In this document: positions 9,478-19,445 of the stretch, one piece after another | Layout: every line of letters begins with the position of its first letter | Numbering within the stretch: position 1 is the stretch's first letter | Assembly (NCBI GenBank): GCA_000416275.1 | Contig: ASZJ01000056.1 | Span: 77,522-139,681, forward strand | DNA: 62,160 nt | DNA from: Osedax symbiont Rs1 | GTDB lineage: Bacteria; Pseudomonadota; Gammaproteobacteria; Pseudomonadales; Balneatricaceae | Direction of reading: 5' to 3' | Notes under the pieces: model-generated | What the model was told of the DNA's origin: nothing | Databases searched by the model: none | Seen by the model: the letters and a program-made list of their open reading frames with translations, nothing else | Made by a program: the position numbers and the translations under genes

Positions 9478-10644
9478 ATGTGCTTGATAGCAACAAACAG
9501 CGAATTACATGAGTTAATGCGCGAGTGGCGAAAAGATATTCACGCACACCCGGAAACTGCTTATGAAGAACATCGCACTGCCGAAAAAGTCGCTGAGTTA
9601 TTGAGAAGTTTTGATTTACAAGTACATACAGGGATGGCTGTCACGGGAGTTGTCGCCACTTTAAAAGGTGATTTGCCAGGTAGTTACTGCATTGGATTAC
9701 GCGCCGATATTGATGCGTTAAATCTCCAGGAATTGAATAGCTTCGCACACAAATCTCGTCATCAGGGAAAAATGCACGCCTGTGGTCACGATGGTCACAC
9801 CAGCATGCTGTTAGGAGCGGCTAAATATTTGTCAGAACATCGCAATTTTGCCGGTACAGTGGTGTTTATTTTCCAACCTGCAGAAGAGGGGGAAGCAGGT
9901 GCGAAAATGATGCTGGACGAGGGGTTATTCAAACAGTTTAATGTTGATGCCATCTATGGCATGCATAACTGGCCGGGGCTTGCGCAGGGGAAATTTGTCG
10001 TGCACTCAGGGCCTGTGATGGCCTCTATGGACTTATTCGACATCACTATTTCTGGGCAGGGTTGTCATGGTGGTATGCCGCATTTAGGGACCGATCCTAT
10101 TATGGTCGCTGGTCAGTTGATTAGTGCACTGCAAAGCATAGTGAGTAGAAATGTTGATCCGCTACACTCTGCGGTAGTTAGTATCACACAAATGCATGGC
10201 GGCGAAGCTTATAACGTGATTCCCGATAGCGTTACCTTATCGGGTACTTGTCGAGCTTTTTCAGAAGAGCAACGAGTACAAATACACAGTCAAATGACGC
10301 AAATTGTGACAAATATTTGTGCGGCATTCGGCGCTACAGGCGAACTTGATTATCGATCAGTGGCTCCGAGTACCGTGAATCATCCGCAAAATACCAAAAT
10401 TTGCAGTGACGTAATCAGTCAGCTAGTCGGTGATCAAAACTTACTGCTTGAAGAAGCACCAAGTATGGGCTCAGAAGATTTTGCCTTTATGTTGTTAGAG
10501 AAGCCAGGGGCTTATATCTGGATTGGTAACGGCAGTATGGAAGGAGGTAAAGGTTTACACAATCCACATTATGATTTCAATGATCAAGTATTGGCGCTGG
10601 GGGCTAATTATTGGATCGCCTTAACCCAAGACCAATTGGTTTGA
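9478..10644 (+). CDS. M20-family amidohydrolase (hippurate hydrolase type)
   Basis: Zinc peptidase-like enzyme of the M20D group, which removes acyl groups from N-acyl amino acids; the exact substrate cannot be read from sequence. About 388 residues. Metal-binding motifs are RADIDALN, HACGHDGHTS, the catalytic-base region QPAEEGEAGAKMM, the dimerisation-domain GCHGGMPH and NPHYDFND at the C-terminus. The frame extends back to 9406 inside the upstream MITE, but ATG 9478 with AGAGG 8 bases before it is the real start. The stop TGA is part of the TGAAA target duplication of the next element. Confidence 0.9.
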   Translation: MCLIATNSELHELMREWRKDIHAHPETAYEEHRTAEKVAELLRSFDLQVHTGMAVTGVVATLKGDLPGSYCIGLRADIDALNLQELNSFAHKSRHQGKMHACGHDGHTSMLLGAAKYLSEHRNFAGTVVFIFQPAEEGEAGAKMMLDEGLFKQFNVDAIYGMHNWPGLAQGKFVVHSGPVMASMDLFDITISGQGCHGGMPHLGTDPIMVAGQLISALQSIVSRNVDPLHSAVVSITQMHGGEAYNVIPDSVTLSGTCRAFSEEQRVQIHSQMTQIVTNICAAFGATGELDYRSVAPSTVNHPQNTKICSDVISQLVGDQNLLLEEAPSMGSEDFAFMLLEKPGAYIWIGNGSMEGGKGLHNPHYDFNDQVLALGANYWIALTQDQLV

Positions 10645-10646
10645 AA

Positions 10647-10727
10647 CCTGAATCCGTGGCTTCAAAGTGAATACAGAGTGTAAAATATTGGTTTTACTAT
10701 GTGGTGCAGTGAAGTCTCTGATTCAGG
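10647..10727. mobile_element. Family-B MITE, short deletion derivative
   Basis: 81-bp element with intact CCTGAATC and GATTCAGG ends and a deleted middle. It is flanked by TGAAA at 10642-10646 and 10728-10732. Its target duplication differs from that of the copy upstream of the amidohydrolase, so the two inserted independently and did not form a composite transposon. Confidence 0.85.
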
Positions 10728-10732
10728 TGAAA

Positions 10733-11429
10733 GGTAGCGCAATAGGGATACAGTAAAAATACGCTGAAGGATGAAGTTCATAGAAAAACTCACTAAAAGT
10801 AATCATCAGTGGGGCATTTTGTGCCGCTCTAATGCCCCTCTAATGCAGGCTAAGGAGTCTTTTAAAGAATTAACTCAATCCCCGGTAAGCGAGCGCAGCG
10901 CAATGAGCGGTCCTTGCCAAATGTTCTGAAAAGTTCCATTACCCCTCCCCACAGGCCGCGTTAACGGCTTTAGCTGGCGATAAGGCCTTTAATAAAACGA
11001 GTAAAATAGCAGGGTCTATAGTGATAAATGAGCAATTTTGCCAGTTTTAATGCTAAATCACCAAGTACCGTACTTTTCGGTGCCCTCTGTTCAAGGCTGC
11101 CAGCTTGCCGTTAATGCATAAACGCTTAGGCTGAAGATATAGAGTGGCAATTTACAGACCGAAAAATCCCTACTAAAAATGATTAAAGGCTATTTTTATA
11201 TAAAATTCGCTGTTAGAAATTTTGCTAAAATGGCATAAATTAGAAGTGACAGACTAAAAGCTAAAAACTGTAAATAAACACAGTATATGTATATATAAAC
11301 AGTATAGAAGATGTATAGTGAATCATCTGCACGGATGGCTAGTATCAGGGTTTAGCGGATCATTTTTCGCACCGTTAATAAATAGCCGTAGTTTGAATTT
11401 CATGATTATAAAATATAGGGGTAGAGTAG
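10733..11429. other. Intergenic gap, no gene seen
   Basis: About 700 bases with no supported ORF. The stretch near 10885-10920 (AGCGCAGCGCAATGAGCGGTCC) has a diverged reverse-complement match near 15397-15425. Degenerate heptamers (ACTAAAA GCTAAAA ACTGTAA) lie near 11253-11275. The last 200 bases before the next gene are very AT-rich, with TATATGTATATATAAAC. Confidence 0.5.
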
Positions 11430-12086
11430 ATGGAAAAGGTAACGTATGAACATTCTCTCTCTTCATTAGAAAAAGGCTTAACTAATCATTTAACTAGACT
11501 GGGAGAGTCGGCTAATTATTGGTTAAGTGATCATCCTGTGTATCTTAGTACTAAGTCTTCGGGCAGTGGTGAATATGCCCAAGTGATTGAAATAGCCATA
11601 CTTGATGCCGATCTCAGCGTATTATTTCACAGTCAAATACAGCCGACAGTCACTATTGATATTGACGCTGAGCAATTACATGGCATTAATCTCAGCTCAC
11701 TGTTAGAGAGGCCTAAGTGGTCAGAGGTGGTGCTACAAGTGCAGCAGCTGTTAATTGGGCGGCAGGTCGTCGTATTTGATGGCCTTTTTGAAACTAGATT
11801 GCTTAAGCAAAGTTGCCTAGCATTTAATTTACCATTGGACTGGCTGGATGCGCTCACCATCAATTCTGCAATGGCTTTAGCTGTTAATGCCTATGGCACC
11901 GATAATAGGTATGGCACAGTCTCTATAGAGTACGCCATGATAAAGGCTAATATACTCGGTTTTAGGAACGACAATGGCGCCGTCGCAGCGACTTATGCCT
12001 TATTTAATATGCTAAAAATCATTGCTGAATTTAGCGGTTTACCTGAGCCAGAAAAACAGCGCTTGGCTTATGAAATTGCGGTTTAG
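11430..12086 (+). CDS. DnaQ-fold protein lacking the exonuclease catalytic residues
   Basis: The 218-residue product follows the layout of DEDDh 3'-5' exonucleases: QVIEIAILDADLSVLFHSQI, then EQLHGIN (84-86 HGI), then RQVVVFDGLFETRLLKQSCL. The acidic residues are missing. Motif I (normally D-x-E-T-T-G) reads LSTKSSG at 39-45; motif II has Glu121 where Asp is usual; motif III has no recognisable His/Asp pair (NDNGAVAATYAL). I infer a non-catalytic relative, perhaps nucleic-acid binding or a decaying gene. The frame is intact over full length, which favours retained function. Confidence 0.6.
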   Translation: MEKVTYEHSLSSLEKGLTNHLTRLGESANYWLSDHPVYLSTKSSGSGEYAQVIEIAILDADLSVLFHSQIQPTVTIDIDAEQLHGINLSSLLERPKWSEVVLQVQQLLIGRQVVVFDGLFETRLLKQSCLAFNLPLDWLDALTINSAMALAVNAYGTDNRYGTVSIEYAMIKANILGFRNDNGAVAATYALFNMLKIIAEFSGLPEPEKQRLAYEIAV

Positions 12087-12107
12087 CGCTTGAGTAACTC
12101 AATGAGA

Positions 12108-12137
12108 AAACAGTGTTATTGACCAATAACACTGTTT
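12108..12137. terminator. Bidirectional hairpin between convergent genes
   Basis: AAACAGTGTTATTG (12108-12121) and CAATAACACTGTTT (12124-12137) form a perfect 14-bp inverted repeat. It lies between the DnaQ-like gene on the plus strand and roxA on the minus strand, and the ends of the arms give short T-tracts in both directions. This is the expected form of a shared terminator. Confidence 0.7.
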
Positions 12138-12157
12138 ATAAACGCTATAATACGCAA

Positions 12158-13321
12158 TTATTGTAATTCAAACGCTCCGATCTTGATTAAATTAGCCATT
12201 AGCTTAACGCGTTCAGGGTTGGATAATATATCCTGCATCGCCATTTGCTCAGTGTTAGTTAAACTTATTATAAAGTCCTGTTGCTCAGTGGTAATTTGAC
12301 AGCACATGCCATTGATAAAAAATAACATACTGGTCTTACTATCGTTATCCTTATATTGAAATGCTAGGCGAGTGCCTGGAATTTTACTGATGCTGTTAGA
12401 CTCTTGCATCGCTTCTATTATTTCATCGACACTGTTGTCTAAATGCAATTCTTGCTGCTGCTGATTATATTTATGTTCCGTCATATAGCAGCCAAACCAC
12501 TGCTCTACTAAACCGGGCTGTTCAATGTATTGTTTGAGTATATTTTTAATTTGAGTAATAGCGGCAGTATCTATTTCAGCGGACTGTGGTTGCGCAGTTA
12601 AGTGCGGATCTTGATATCTGAGCTCGGCACTTAAATCGTCGGCCACGAAATCACTGAAATTTAGTAACACATCGGCGTGTGAAGGAGCCCTAAAACCTAT
12701 CGAATAAGTAATGCAATCATCGGATTTAGCGATCCCGTTATGGCCCACCTTAGGTGGAATATACAACATATCTCCGGGGTGCAGGGTGACCGTTGTCTCA
12801 GCAGTCCAGTCGGCGAGGAGCATTAGCTCTTGGTTGTCCTGTCTGGGCGACTGCTCACTAAAAGAGCCTCCGTATTGCCATTCTCGACTGCCGCTAGCTT
12901 GCAGTAGAAATACATCGTAGTTGTCGTAGTGGGGGCCGACCCCTCCGCCTTTAGTAGCGTAGGAAATCATTAGGTCATCGATGCGCCACTGCGGGATAAA
13001 CTGGAATTGTTTTAAAAAATCACTGGCTTTGGGGTGCCAGTGATCAACAGCCTGAACGAGCAAGGTCCAGTGGCTATCTGGCAGGTTGGCAAAATCATTT
13101 TCAGAGAGTGGCCCATGTTGCATTGACCAAGCTTGACGATCATTTTGTTGGACGATTAATCGGGACTCTACTTCTTCTTCACAAGCTAATCCGGCCAATT
13201 CATCCGCATCAATAATCGCTGCAAAATCGGCGATAGCATTGCGAATAAGTAAGGGCTTTTTTTGCCAGTAATCACGTAAGAATGTTGCAAGTGGCATATC
13301 GCCTAAAGGAAGTTTATTCAT
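12158..13321 (-). CDS. roxA: RoxA, ribosomal protein uL16 arginine 3-hydroxylase
   Basis: JmjC-type Fe(II)/2-oxoglutarate oxygenase (YcfD) that hydroxylates an arginine of 50S protein L16. 387 residues. The metal triad is visible as HYDNYD (His and Asp) and the distal His in VGHNGIAKS; TLHPGDMLYIPP is the usual strand before it. The start MNKLPLGDMPLATFLRDYWQKKPLLIRNA matches the family. It lies downstream of trmJ on the same strand with a 97-base gap. Confidence 0.93.
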   Translation of the reverse strand: MNKLPLGDMPLATFLRDYWQKKPLLIRNAIADFAAIIDADELAGLACEEEVESRLIVQQNDRQAWSMQHGPLSENDFANLPDSHWTLLVQAVDHWHPKASDFLKQFQFIPQWRIDDLMISYATKGGGVGPHYDNYDVFLLQASGSREWQYGGSFSEQSPRQDNQELMLLADWTAETTVTLHPGDMLYIPPKVGHNGIAKSDDCITYSIGFRAPSHADVLLNFSDFVADDLSAELRYQDPHLTAQPQSAEIDTAAITQIKNILKQYIEQPGLVEQWFGCYMTEHKYNQQQQELHLDNSVDEIIEAMQESNSISKIPGTRLAFQYKDNDSKTSMLFFINGMCCQITTEQQDFIISLTNTEQMAMQDILSNPERVKLMANLIKIGAFELQ

Positions 13322-13418
13322 AATATAAGTATCAATTTAAGGTTTAAAAATTGCCGGCAAGCTGGCGGTAAAAAAGCGAGCAGGAGATCGCTAATCTAGA
13401 GAGCTTGCAGGGCGAAGG

Positions 13419-14144
13419 TTATTTCTTTTCAAGTTGATCGATGCGTTTTTCAATAGAAGCTAGCACCCCCCTGAGCATACCAAGTTCTTCCTTTTCTGGG
13501 CGAGCGCGATTGAAGAAGCGCTGCAATTTCTGCATGGCACGGCCCTCGTGTTGAGGGATTAAAAAATGTGCTTTTCTGAGGACTTGTTCTAAGTGCTGAT
13601 AGAAATGGATCATCTCTTGCTGCAGAGGATAAAGAGGAGAGGGCGTGACACTTACCTCTTGGCTGCCAAGCCATATTTCATAACAGACCAGTTGGATGGC
13701 TTGAGAGATGTTCAGCACTGGGTATTCGGGGTTGGTGGGTATGTATAAATGGAAATTGCATAAACTAAGTTCTTCATTGAGTAAGCCTTTGCTTTCTCTA
13801 CCAAATATAACTGCAATCTGGCCATGCTCGGCTTCGGTAAGGATTTTCACTGCGCTTTCTTTTACGCTGAGTAGCGGCAGGTCAAAGGTTCTGTTTCTAG
13901 CGCTAGTACCTATCACCAGCTGGCAATCTTGAATCGCTTCCTCTAGGGAGTTAACTACTATTGCACTGTTTAACACATCTTGCGCGCCCGCGGCCCGTGC
14001 GCTTGCCTCCTTGTGAGGAAAGGCGATAGGATTTACTAAGTAGAGATTTGTTAAGCCCATATTTTTAAGCGCCCTTGCTGCTGCGCCAATATTACCAGGA
14101 TGGAAAGTGTTGATCAGGACGATACGAATGTTCTGTAATTGCAT
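13419..14144 (-). CDS. trmJ: TrmJ, tRNA (cytidine/uridine-2'-O-)-methyltransferase
   Basis: SPOUT-class methyltransferase that modifies position 32 of several tRNAs. 241 residues. Motifs are VLINTFHPGNIGAAARALKNMG at the N-terminus, FGRESKGLLNEEL (motif 2) and YPVLNISQAIQLVCYE (motif 3, trefoil knot). The C-terminal region KLQRFFNRARPEKEELGMLRG is characteristic of TrmJ. Full length. Confidence 0.95.
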   Translation of the reverse strand: MQLQNIRIVLINTFHPGNIGAAARALKNMGLTNLYLVNPIAFPHKEASARAAGAQDVLNSAIVVNSLEEAIQDCQLVIGTSARNRTFDLPLLSVKESAVKILTEAEHGQIAVIFGRESKGLLNEELSLCNFHLYIPTNPEYPVLNISQAIQLVCYEIWLGSQEVSVTPSPLYPLQQEMIHFYQHLEQVLRKAHFLIPQHEGRAMQKLQRFFNRARPEKEELGMLRGVLASIEKRIDQLEKK

Positions 14145-14605
14145 GGGGTTATTTAAATACTTTGTATTGGATTAATGTGGAAGCGAAATTGTTGGTGTTG
14201 AGTAATGAGTGCTGTGGTTAAATATTTACTGTGCTGAAATTGACGCGTTAAGTACCTAAAATATAGCAGTGATAAACGATGAAAGATCAGCTTAACTGCC
14301 AAGCTAAATAATAAATATAAGCTGGATCTTGCAGATGATTCTTGAAATTAAGCTTATGCCTGAATCAGCAGTTTATCTGTGTTTATTAGTATAAGTTATT
14401 GATAATAAATATTTTTTAAATATTAATCTGAGCCTGTAATTTTTAGTTGTTCTGTGAAGCTAATATCTTGCGCTCTGTCTCCAGCCTGAAAACACCAACT
14501 GAGGTGGCCGCTTCAACAATCGTCAATAATATTACAACTTTTTCTCAGTATTTGATCCTATAAAATGCCCAAACTGCGATGTTTCTGTTTAGTGTGTTGT
14601 ATTAG

Positions 14606-14816
14606 TAGACCTCTGCATAACGTTGCGAGCGAAGGTAGGACAGGGCAAAAACCGGCTAGATAGCCGAATCAGTGTGCCCCTCACTTTGGGTATAGTACGC
14701 CCCTCTTTATCGGTATTACTGGTGTAAATGAGCATGTTGAGCCGTTTTTTAACGCCGTATTGCCGAGCGCAGTTATCATACCCTCTGGGTAAGTTACGGG
14801 GTTATGCCGAGGTCTG
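14606..14816. mobile_element. Family-A MITE, longest copy
   Basis: 211-bp element from AGACCTCTGCATAACGTTGC to GTTATGCCGAGGTCT, flanked by ATTAG at 14601-14605 and 14817-14821. It contains an internal block (AACCGGCTAGATAGCCGAATCAGTGTGCCC) also found in the 48.9-kb copy and missing from the copy at 2259. With the ACTTT duplication at 2254, this defines a 5-bp target duplication for the family. Confidence 0.85.
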
Positions 14817-14818
14817 AT

Positions 14819-15027
14819 TAGCTGATTGCTTAGAAAAAACCTTATCTATATTCTTAACCGGTAAAAATACCGATATTACTCGTTTATTTGATAATGGCAA
14901 CGCGCCGCTAGGTTTTGCTGTGCCGGATACTAAAGGGGGAATCCCAAATCGGCCTGTTCAAGCTTCAATTGCGTTAAAGGCAGCGGGCATAGACGCCAGA
15001 ATATTAAATAATCATCCAGCTAGCTGA
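14819..15027 (+). pseudogene. Possible gene remnant of unknown family
   Basis: A frame of about 66 codons without a start codon begins right after the MITE and ends at TGA 15025-15027. It contains a protein-like run including LTGKNTDITRLFDNGNAPLG and GGIPNRPVQASIALKAAG. The balanced composition looks like coding sequence, but I cannot place it in a family, and it could be chance. Confidence 0.3.
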
Positions 15028-15068
15028 GCTGAAAAACAGCTTGGATAATAGAGCTAAATTAAATATAA

Positions 15069-15214
15069 ATTTACACTGAACCTACGGGGTTTATGCAGGG
15101 ATGCATTTATTGAGCGAATGCAGGACGCATTTGAGCTTGCAGCTAAGATTTTTCAATTCCACCGTAAAACCAATATCTTACACTCTGTATTCACTTTGAA
15201 GTCACGGAATCAGG
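15069..15214. mobile_element. Family-B MITE, left end lost
   Basis: The right half matches well: GCAGCTAAGATTTTTCAATT, ACCAATATCTTACACTCTG, then GTCACGGAATCAGG ending at 15214. The left part is rearranged and carries two copies of GAATGCAGGACGCATTT-like sequence. No target duplication is visible. Confidence 0.6.
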
Positions 15215-15528
15215 AACTTTAAAGAGTTCAATGACCGATACGGCCATTTGGCAGGGATTGCAGTCTTCGTCTCTCTGATCAACAGAACAGAGCAGATACT
15301 GGGAGGATACGATATTTAAACCAAGTTAAAGGTGAAGGTCGAGATAGGGTATTTAGATTTGTCAGCTAGCAACCGCAAAAAAAGCTCAGTAAGCTTGTCG
15401 TAAGGACTGCTCATTACGCTGCGTTTCTTTGCTGGAATGTGTTTGTAGTTATCTACAGGGAGGGTGTGAGGCTTGTTCAGAGGTTCGCTAAGCTGGGGAT
15501 GATAATATTTGGTGGTACAGTTGCGGTA

Positions 15529-15573
15529 TAAAAAAGCTTACCAGATTAGTTTGAAACTAATTCTGGCAAGCTT
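15529..15573 (-). terminator. Strong rho-independent terminator of rne
   Basis: On the minus strand, AAGCTTGCCAGAATTAGTTT pairs with AAACTAATCTGGTAAGCTT (one unpaired base) and is followed by a run of T. The arms are at 15555-15573 and 15534-15552 in plus coordinates. It lies 20 bases past the rne stop codon. Confidence 0.88.
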
Positions 15574-15592
15574 ATCTAAATATAGCTAATAT

Positions 15593-18565
15593 TTAACTGA
15601 GATCAGAGTTGGTCTGTGCTTCTTGCTGGCGACGTTTTATTTCTCTCGGGTCATTCACAGCTCTAGTGCGACGTTGACGAGCCGGTTTTTCTGCTGCAGT
15701 AATTTCCGGCTGAGCTTTAGGTGCCTCCTCGGGTATCGCAGTAACTTCAACAGTTGCGCTTTCAGCCTCAGCAAAATTCAGCTCGGATTGCGCAGACTCA
15801 GAAGGCGCAGTTTCTGATGCAGTACTGGTTGCTACAGAATCCTCCGCTTCTTCGGTTACTGCTACTGGCTGAGAAACTTCCTCAACAGCGGTCGTTTCAG
15901 TGGCTGCTACCACGTCAGTATCAGGCGTTGCACTAGTCTCAATCTTGCTGATCTCTTCATCAGTTTCAACTTCAACTTCAGTAATAGGTTGATCTTCTAC
16001 CACTACAGCGGGCTCGCTTACAGTTTCAAATTTTTCAGCAGAGTTATCAGTAGGGTCCGTAACAGTGCTTGATAGCTCAATTTCAGCGGTACTGCTATCG
16101 GTTTCAAGCGCCGTCTGCTCAGAACTTACAGTATCGATCGCTACCTGTTCAATCGGGCTGTCTGCGATATCATCGCTTACATCAGAAGCTTGGTTGCTGA
16201 CTTCCGGTTGATTAAGTACCGTTTTTTGAGCGGAAGTGTCATTGGCCAAATTGCTATTTGCGATAGCGGCTGCTAGTTCAGCAGAAGCTTTCGAAAAATC
16301 ATGGTTTTGACTCTGCTCAGCAGCGGAACTCTGAACGCTGGCTTCTTCAGTCGCAACATTTTTTTCTGCTTGAGAAGCCGTTTTAGGCGCAGTTTCTGTC
16401 GGCTTTTTATGCAAAGCGTCAGAATTTTCAACTAAGTTACGGTTTGCGGTACGAGACGGCTTACGACGACGCTTGCCGCGGCCTGTTGGGGCCGGAGTAT
16501 ACTCGGTGTTGTCAATTTCGCTCGCTGCTTCTGTCTGCTCAGGCCGGCTCTTTCTGCTGTCGTTATTCTTTCTATTACGACGGCGGCTAGGCTTGTTTTC
16601 ATCACTCTTTTTCTTTTCAGGTATGATTGATGTCTCTTCTGAAACAACGGTAATAACATCATCCTGTCTGCCGTTACGGCGCTTGTCTTCATCTCTATCT
16701 GGGCGAGGGCGGCGGCCGTTACTGCGGTTAGGTTTTTGTTTGCTGCTACTACTGCTGCTTTCGCGACGTTTACGCTGCGGTGATTGCTTGCGTGAGTTGG
16801 TCGACTTCGAGTTGTTAGCCGTTGATTGCTCTTCAAACAGGCTGCCTAATCCGAGTAAAGACAATAGTTTTTGTAGTAATCCTTTTTTTGGATTAGAAGT
16901 CGGCGGTGCTTTAGCTGCTGGTTCTGCTGCTGGCTGTTTAGTCTCCACCTCTGGAGCTGGAGTTTTTGGTATCACCGCTTGTACAGCTGCAGTTTCGCGC
17001 TTAATTGATTGCTCTGCGTCACTGTCGGCAAAGCTTTCGATAGGCTCAGGTGCCGGTTGCATACTGTAACTTGTGTCATTTGTGGTAGTGACGGTATTAT
17101 CATCACGTAAACGGTTGACTTCGTAGTGCGGTGTTTCCATATTTGGATTGGGTATGATTACGATCCGAACTTTTTGACGAATTTCTATATCATGCACAAT
17201 ACTACGTTTTTCATTCAGTAAGTAAGTAGCGACCGGAACTGGCAGAATTGCTCTGATTTCAGAGGTGCGGTCTTTGGCCGACTCTTCTTCGATCAAGCGT
17301 ACAATTGATAGTGCGAGGGATTCTGTATCCCTGATCGAGCCTTGACCACTACAGCGAGGGCAGACAATGCCTCGTGACTCTGTAAGTGAGGGGCGCAATC
17401 TCTGCCGTGACATTTCCAATAGACCAAATCGTGAAATACGACCCATTTGTACGCGAGCTCGGTCCAGCTTTAAAGAGTCTTTTAAGCGATCTTCAACCGC
17501 TCGTTGATGTTTAATCGGCGTCATGTCGATAAAGTCGATGACTACCAGGCCACCTATATCTCGTAAACGAAGTTGACGCGAAATTTCTTCGGCGGCTTCT
17601 AGGTTTGTATTGAGTGCCGTTTCTTCAATATCGCTACCGCGTGTTGCCTTTGCGGAGTTGATATCGATTGAAACTAGAGCTTCAGTTGGATCGATTACGA
17701 TTGATCCGCCAGAAGGCAATTTAACTTCGCGTTCAAAAGCTGTTTCAATCTGAGATTCAATTTGGAAGCGATTGAACAGTGGGACTTCTTCTTGATAGAG
17801 CTTCAATTTGTTTTCGTAAGTAGGCATAACCTGCTGTACGAAAGTTAACGCTTCATTGAAGGCCTTTTGAGTATCAATTAACACTTCACCAATATCAGGG
17901 CGCAGGTAGTCGCGAATAGCGCGGATGATGACATTGCTCTCTTGGTAAATTAAGAAAGGGGAAGGCTTTTGACTACTTTGTTGGATAGCATCCCATAAAG
18001 TACAAAGGTAATCTAAATCCCATTGTAAATCTTGAGATGAACGGCCAACTCCAGCGGTGCGAACAATGATACCCATACGATCAGGTACGGTAACGCCATC
18101 CAGAGCGGCTTTTAAATTAATCCGATCATCGCCTTCTATACGACGAGAAATGCCGCCAGCTCTCGGGTTGTTTGGCATCAGCACTAAGTAGCGACCAGCG
18201 AGTGAAATAAAGGTGGTCAGTGCCGCGCCTTTATTACCGCGTTCTTCTTTGTCTACTTGCACTATAACTTCGGTGCCCTCTTTGATGACGTCTTTAATGC
18301 TCGGACGTCCACCACGCGGAGGAGATTTAATAAAATAGTCGCGGGAAATTTCTTTTAAAGGAAGAAAACCGTGGCGATCAGAACCATAGTCAACAAAGGC
18401 AGCCTCTAAACTAGGTTCAACCCTAGTGATTTTCCCCTTGTATATGTTTGACTTTTTCTGCTCGCGGTTGCTAGATTCTATATCTAAATCGTATAATTTT
18501 TGCCCGTCTACTAGGGCGACACGCAACTCTTCAAGTTGAGTTGCGTTGATCAACATTCTTTTCAT
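15593..18565 (-). CDS. rne: Ribonuclease E
   Basis: Endoribonuclease that starts mRNA decay and matures rRNA and tRNA; it scaffolds the degradosome at the inner membrane. 990 residues. The N-terminal half has an S1 domain ([19 protein letters not shown]), the 5' sensor/RNase H region, catalytic Asp residues in [12 protein letters not shown] (about 300) and VIDFIDMTP (about 345), and the Zn-link CPRCSGQG (about 405). [18 protein letters not shown] near 560 looks like the amphipathic membrane-binding helix. An Arg-rich RNA-binding region follows, then about 300 residues of acidic Ser/Thr/Ala/Glu-rich disordered tail. Confidence 0.97.
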   Translation of the reverse strand: MKRMLINATQLEELRVALVDGQKLYDLDIESSNREQKKSNIYKGKITRVEPSLEAAFVDYGSDRHGFLPLKEISRDYFIKSPPRGGRPSIKDVIKEGTEVIVQVDKEERGNKGAALTTFISLAGRYLVLMPNNPRAGGISRRIEGDDRINLKAALDGVTVPDRMGIIVRTAGVGRSSQDLQWDLDYLCTLWDAIQQSSQKPSPFLIYQESNVIIRAIRDYLRPDIGEVLIDTQKAFNEALTFVQQVMPTYENKLKLYQEEVPLFNRFQIESQIETAFEREVKLPSGGSIVIDPTEALVSIDINSAKATRGSDIEETALNTNLEAAEEISRQLRLRDIGGLVVIDFIDMTPIKHQRAVEDRLKDSLKLDRARVQMGRISRFGLLEMSRQRLRPSLTESRGIVCPRCSGQGSIRDTESLALSIVRLIEEESAKDRTSEIRAILPVPVATYLLNEKRSIVHDIEIRQKVRIVIIPNPNMETPHYEVNRLRDDNTVTTTNDTSYSMQPAPEPIESFADSDAEQSIKRETAAVQAVIPKTPAPEVETKQPAAEPAAKAPPTSNPKKGLLQKLLSLLGLGSLFEEQSTANNSKSTNSRKQSPQRKRRESSSSSSKQKPNRSNGRRPRPDRDEDKRRNGRQDDVITVVSEETSIIPEKKKSDENKPSRRRNRKNNDSRKSRPEQTEAASEIDNTEYTPAPTGRGKRRRKPSRTANRNLVENSDALHKKPTETAPKTASQAEKNVATEEASVQSSAAEQSQNHDFSKASAELAAAIANSNLANDTSAQKTVLNQPEVSNQASDVSDDIADSPIEQVAIDTVSSEQTALETDSSTAEIELSSTVTDPTDNSAEKFETVSEPAVVVEDQPITEVEVETDEEISKIETSATPDTDVVAATETTAVEEVSQPVAVTEEAEDSVATSTASETAPSESAQSELNFAEAESATVEVTAIPEEAPKAQPEITAAEKPARQRRTRAVNDPREIKRRQQEAQTNSDLS

Positions 18566-19445
18566 TTTACACTCTCAATAGTGGAGCGCTTAATAAAAGC
18601 TGGAAAATAATAAATTGTACATTTATTTTTTTGCGATCAATTATTAAGGGCTCAATACTGAGCACAATACATTGCTGTCTCAAGTGTAATTAAACGTTAT
18701 GGGATAACCAGCTACAGATAAAAGGAGCTATTTCATACTAAAGTGCAATATTGGCACTAACAAAATAATGATCTCTCAACTAATTACTGCAGTTCTTGCT
18801 GTTTATCATATACATTACAGAAGCGGAATCTTTTGCCTATATTGTTGTTTAAATTCTCTGTGTCTGGTGTGGGTTTTACACCAGGTTCCGGGCAATAGCA
18901 CGTCTCTTCTGTATAGATTTAACTTGGTTTGGCTCTGTGTTTGTACTCAAACATTTAACATTAATTTGCGGTTAAACACTGATTTAAAATTCGGTGAGTA
19001 CTTTATAAGTTGGCTCACTTACTCGGATAATTCAGGTGCTGGCATGCAAATAATGCAGATAATTATATCACCCATCAAAAAATGATCGGTGATAGTTCAA
19101 TTTTGTATTATGACTGCCTAGTATAAGTTGCCACTGTTTAATGCTTGTGCCTAAATTAGCAGCGTGGGCATTAAACGGCGCGTGCAGTCGTTTGCAAATA
19201 CTTTACTTGTCGATGCTTTGCCAAAAACAAAGTTCATCAATAATAAAACTTAAAACGGGTAACTTCGTGCTCGGCATCGATTTAAAATTGATTGCCCTAA
19301 AGTACGAAATAGGTGTGTTAGTTAACAGTAAAACTCATCTTAAAGATGTTTTTATCGCATTTAGCTAAAGCATTACCAGTCAAGCAGCGGTAGAATACCA
19401 GCTTAAGATACTAGCATCAATTAAGGACTGTAGTTTTTATAAAAT
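18566..19445. promoter_or_regulatory. Divergent control region between rne and rluC
   Basis: 880 bases without a convincing gene; frames at 18768-19085 and 19141-19368 have no family features. In E. coli the rne transcript has a long structured leader through which RNase E controls its own mRNA, and the large gap here fits that. One clear hairpin is CTGGTGT (18864-18870) with ACACCAG (18878-18884). Which part serves rluC cannot be told from sequence. Confidence 0.45.

Larger units (their letters stand above)
14145..15528. other. 1.4-kb intergenic stretch of repeats and gene debris
   Basis: AT-rich upstream region of trmJ (to about 14600), then a family-A element, a possible gene fragment and a family-B fragment (each listed separately). 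Near 15397-15425, AAGGACTGCTCATTACGCTGCG is a diverged copy of sequence at about 10885-10920 in opposite orientation. Near 15472-15497, GGCTTGTTCAGAGGTTCGCTAAGC recurs in diverged form at 59772-59797 (GGCTTGTTCAGAGGTTCCTTAAGC). No complete gene is present. Confidence 0.6.

Noticed and set aside
9290-10732. Composite transposon made of two MITEs and the amidohydrolase
   Set aside because: Each element has its own, different target duplication, so the pair did not insert as one unit.
16473-17069. 198-codon frame antisense to rne
   Set aside because: Ser/Leu/Arg-rich shadow of the disordered rne tail.
18768-19085. 105-codon frame in the rne-rluC gap
   Set aside because: Cys- and Leu-rich composition without domain logic, and no ribosome-binding site; more likely chance in the rne leader.
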